NCBI GenBank assembly: GCA_046728115.1
Contig: JBKPDW010000439.1
Coordinates: 1-7,811, forward strand
Source of the DNA: CAVSWN01 sp046728115
GTDB taxonomy: Bacteria; Acidobacteriota; Vicinamibacteria; Vicinamibacterales; CAVVIG01
Direction: 5' to 3'
DNA length: 7,811 bases
The notes below the pieces were generated by a model. The model was given only the letters and a program-made list of their open reading frames with translations, did no database searches and was not told the DNA's origin. This document shows positions 6,188-7,811 of this stretch, piece by piece. Each line of letters starts with the position of its first letter. Within the stretch, counting starts at the first letter, position 1. The translations under genes were made by a program, and so were the position numbers.

Positions 6188-6969
6188 TTTTGAGCGCCAG
6201 GAATCGTGCGCTCGAGGCGATCGGCACCGGCCGGATTGGCCAGCTCGTCGTACTTGCCCCACACGACGAGCGTGGGCGCCTTCACCGACCGCACCTCCTG
6301 CTCGGTCAGGCTCCCGCGCTCGCCTGCTTCCTGCATCTTCGTAATCGTGAACGCCGATCGCAAACGCATCGCGAGCTGCTCGTCGACCATCTTGTCGGTT
6401 ACCAGGCTCTTGTCGTGGAACAGGATGCGAAAGAATTCGCGCGTTTCTTCCCGTGTGACGCCGTTTTGCAGCTGCCGACGCCGGAGGGCCTCGGGCGTGG
6501 GCGCGCTTGGCGGGGTGTTACCGGAGTGAAACCCGCCTCCATCGGCGAGCACGATGCGATCCACCAGCTCGGGATACTTGGCTGCCGTATAAAGGGCAAC
6601 ACCGGCGCCCATTGAATTGCCGACGAGCGACGCCTTGGGAACACCGACCGATTTGAGAAAGCCGACGAGGAACTCGGCGAGCATGCCCGTGTGATAGTTC
6701 GCCAGCGGCTTGTCGGACTGACCGAATCCGATCTGATCGAGCGCGAACACATGAAAATCGCGTGCGAGCGCGTCGATGTTCGGACGCCAGCGCGATCCAT
6801 CGCCGCCCAGTCCGTGCAGCAGGACGACCGGCGCGCCACGACCCGCCTCCAGGTAGTGCAGCTTGAACCCCAGCACGGTTGTCTCCCTGGCCGATGCGGT
6901 CTGCCGCGGCTGAGCCGCCAGCGGGACGAACGACGCGACGACTGCGACGATCAACAGGTGTTTCTTCAT
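6184..6969 (-). CDS. Secreted alpha/beta-fold hydrolase, frameshifted before catalytic His
   Basis: Serine hydrolase of the MhpC / meta-cleavage-product-hydrolase-like branch; substrate unknown (ester or C-C bond). Residues 1-19 are a signal peptide (MKKHLLIVAVVASFVPLAA), so it is likely periplasmic or released. Family landmarks are the oxyanion loop LLHGLGG (50-56), DQIGFGQSDKP (78-88), the nucleophile S119 in GNSMG, a lid region ~145-220, and the acid D241 in VVWGKYDELANP. As read, the protein stops after IPGAQK at residue 261, before the catalytic histidine. That part is present in the -1 frame at 6083-6187, so the gene was or is 295 residues long (6083-6969). The truncated form would be inactive. 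The ATG at 6969 starts the signal peptide and has a perfect TATAAT eight bases upstream but no ribosome-binding site. The gene is divergent from the lipoprotein gene, with 167 bases between their starts. Confidence 0.92.
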   Translation of the reverse strand: MKKHLLIVAVVASFVPLAAQPRQTASARETTVLGFKLHYLEAGRGAPVVLLHGLGGDGSRWRPNIDALARDFHVFALDQIGFGQSDKPLANYHTGMLAEFLVGFLKSVGVPKASLVGNSMGAGVALYTAAKYPELVDRIVLADGGGFHSGNTPPSAPTPEALRRRQLQNGVTREETREFFRILFHDKSLVTDKMVDEQLAMRLRSAFTITKMQEAGERGSLTEQEVRSVKAPTLVVWGKYDELANPAGADRLERTIPGAQK

Positions 6970-6977
6970 AGCCGCGA

Positions 6978-6983
6978 ATTATA
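6978..6983 (-). promoter_or_regulatory. TATAAT -10 element of the hydrolase gene
   Basis: A perfect TATAAT on the minus strand is followed by TCGCGGCT and then the ATG at 6969. With the usual 6-8 base distance from the -10 to the start site, the transcript would begin at or one base before the ATG, so it would be leaderless. This fits the lack of a Shine-Dalgarno. The -35 region is weak (ACGCTT at a 17-base spacing). Confidence 0.6.
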
Positions 6984-7080
6984 AATGCACGTTTGGCCTG
7001 AAGCGTTCGCGCAGTGGGATCGCCGTATCACGAACCTCTTGCGTCGAACTCGTCGCCCAAGGATGCGCCGGGCCAACCGA

Positions 7081-7113
7081 GGTCGTAGCGCGAAGGCTTT
7101 AAGCGGAGCGACC
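7081..7113. promoter_or_regulatory. Inverted repeat in divergent promoter region
   Basis: GGTCG at 7081-7085 pairs with CGACC at 7109-7113 and encloses the predicted -35 of the lipoprotein gene, as an operator or a short stem might. The arm is only five bases, and the rest of the 6970-7136 spacer shows nothing else clear, so this could be chance in GC-rich DNA. Confidence 0.25.
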
Positions 7114-7127
7114 GCGTGTTCTACAAT
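7099..7127 (+). promoter_or_regulatory. Promoter of the lipoprotein gene
   Basis: TTAAGC (7099-7104) and TACAAT (7122-7127, five of six matches to TATAAT) are separated by 17 bases. The -10 ends nine bases before the ATG at 7137, so the 5' leader would be about 0-3 bases. No Shine-Dalgarno lies between (CGCCCCTGG). Confidence 0.5.
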
Positions 7128-7136
7128 CGCCCCTGG

Positions 7137-7811
7137 ATGCATTCCGCCCGTCTCGTCCTCCTGCTGAGCGCCGCCGTTGCCTGCAGCGGCTGTTTCCACA
7201 TGACCACGGTTCTCAAGGCGAACGGCGATGGCAGCGGCACGATCGAGCACACGATGCTGTTCACGACGGCTGCCGTGAACCAGCTGAAGCAGCTGGCCAT
7301 GTTCAGAGGCGGCAACGGCCAGGACTTCGATCCGCTTTCCGAACAGCAGGCGCGCGACATGGCGACGGTGATCGGGCAGGGCGTCACGTATGTCTCATCG
7401 ACGCCGGTCGCGACGGCGATCGGTCAGGGCCGCGAGGCCCTGTACGCTTTCAGCGATGTCAACCAGCTGAAGATTGCGACTCAGCCACCCACACCTGCCG
7501 GCGTGACGGTGCGACCGCCCGGCTCGAGCGCCGACGCCGAAAGCGTGAGCTTTTCGCTGACCCGCGAAGCCAACGGCAATGCGGTGCTGCACATCCATGT
7601 CCCGGAACCCAACTGGCTCAGCGCCGTCGGGTCGGCCAGCGCGTCCGGTCAGCTGGCGATGATCAAGACACTGCTGGCCGGCGCACAGATTCAGATCGCC
7701 GTCGAGCCGGCGGGAACGCTCGTCGGCACCAGCAGCACGTATGCCGACAGCCGGCGCGTTACCCTGCTGGAGCTGGATCTGGATGAAATGATGCGGGACG
7801 ACACGCTGCTG
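7137..7811 (+). CDS. Predicted lipoprotein of unknown function (3' end outside window)
   Basis: A continuous frame of 225 codons with no stop before the window edge. It begins MHSARLVLLLSAAVACSGCF: basic Arg5, a hydrophobic core, then C16 and C19. Either could be the lipidated cysteine (AVAC or CSGC); neither is a textbook lipobox. After the signal come MTTVLKANGDGSGTIEHTML (beta-rich), an Ala/Gln-rich helix (AAVNQLKQLAMF), a segment EQQARDMATVIGQGVTYVSS, a Pro-rich linker near residues 118-130, and more beta strands ending TLLELDLDEMM. I do not recognise a characterised family. The composition fits a soluble domain held at a membrane face, in a didermic bacterium probably the periplasmic side of the outer membrane. 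The ATG at 7137 is chosen because it gives the signal peptide and sits just after a -10-like element. GC-rich third positions match the neighbouring genes. Confidence 0.85.
   Translation, partial: MHSARLVLLLSAAVACSGCFHMTTVLKANGDGSGTIEHTMLFTTAAVNQLKQLAMFRGGNGQDFDPLSEQQARDMATVIGQGVTYVSSTPVATAIGQGREALYAFSDVNQLKIATQPPTPAGVTVRPPGSSADAESVSFSLTREANGNAVLHIHVPEPNWLSAVGSASASGQLAMIKTLLAGAQIQIAVEPAGTLVGTSSTYADSRRVTLLELDLDEMMRDDTLL

Overview
The window is GC-rich and gene-dense, and looks like the end of a metagenomic or draft contig from an Acidobacteriota-like bacterium (possibly Vicinamibacteria). That placement is an inference. It rests on the very large Oar-type TonB-dependent receptor with an N-terminal carboxypeptidase-regulatory-like domain and Gly/Arg-rich tracts, the high GC, and short intergenic tandem and palindromic repeats. 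No rRNA, tRNA, CRISPR array or intact mobile element is visible.

Layout. Bases 1-49 are not genomic: they are an untrimmed Illumina Nextera adapter (end of P5, a 10-base index, then the Tn5 mosaic end). Bases 50-144 are a short purine-rich spacer. On the minus strand, 145-3623 holds one large outer-membrane receptor gene broken by a -1 frameshift near 615-635. On the plus strand, 3611-3937 is the C-terminal part of a CoA-binding (YccU-like) protein that has lost its N-terminal nucleotide-binding half. It converges on pepF (minus, 3955-5844), an M3-family oligoendopeptidase F whose last 15 residues and stop codon are read from a seven-unit heptanucleotide tandem repeat. Between pepF and the next gene (5845-6082) lies a gene-free stretch packed with palindromes and a spaced direct repeat. 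A secreted alpha/beta-hydrolase follows on the minus strand (6083-6969); a -1 frameshift in an A4 run separates the nucleophile and acid from the catalytic histidine. The last gene, 7137 to the window edge on the plus strand, is divergent from the hydrolase and encodes a predicted lipoprotein of unknown function, cut off by the end of the window.

How it fits together. The genes do not form one operon. The receptor, hydrolase and lipoprotein are cell-envelope proteins and PepF is a cytoplasmic peptide-degrading enzyme. They look like ordinary housekeeping and envelope genes of a soil-type heterotroph. The hydrolase and lipoprotein starts lack a Shine-Dalgarno sequence but have a -10-like hexamer 8-9 bases before the ATG, and pepF has a weaker version, which suggests leaderless transcripts.

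I found no convincing new multi-gene system. The points most worth checking are the two same-direction single-base frameshifts (true decay, slippage or assembly error), the heptamer repeat that has become protein sequence, the leaderless-promoter pattern and the structured intergenic element at 5917-6051.
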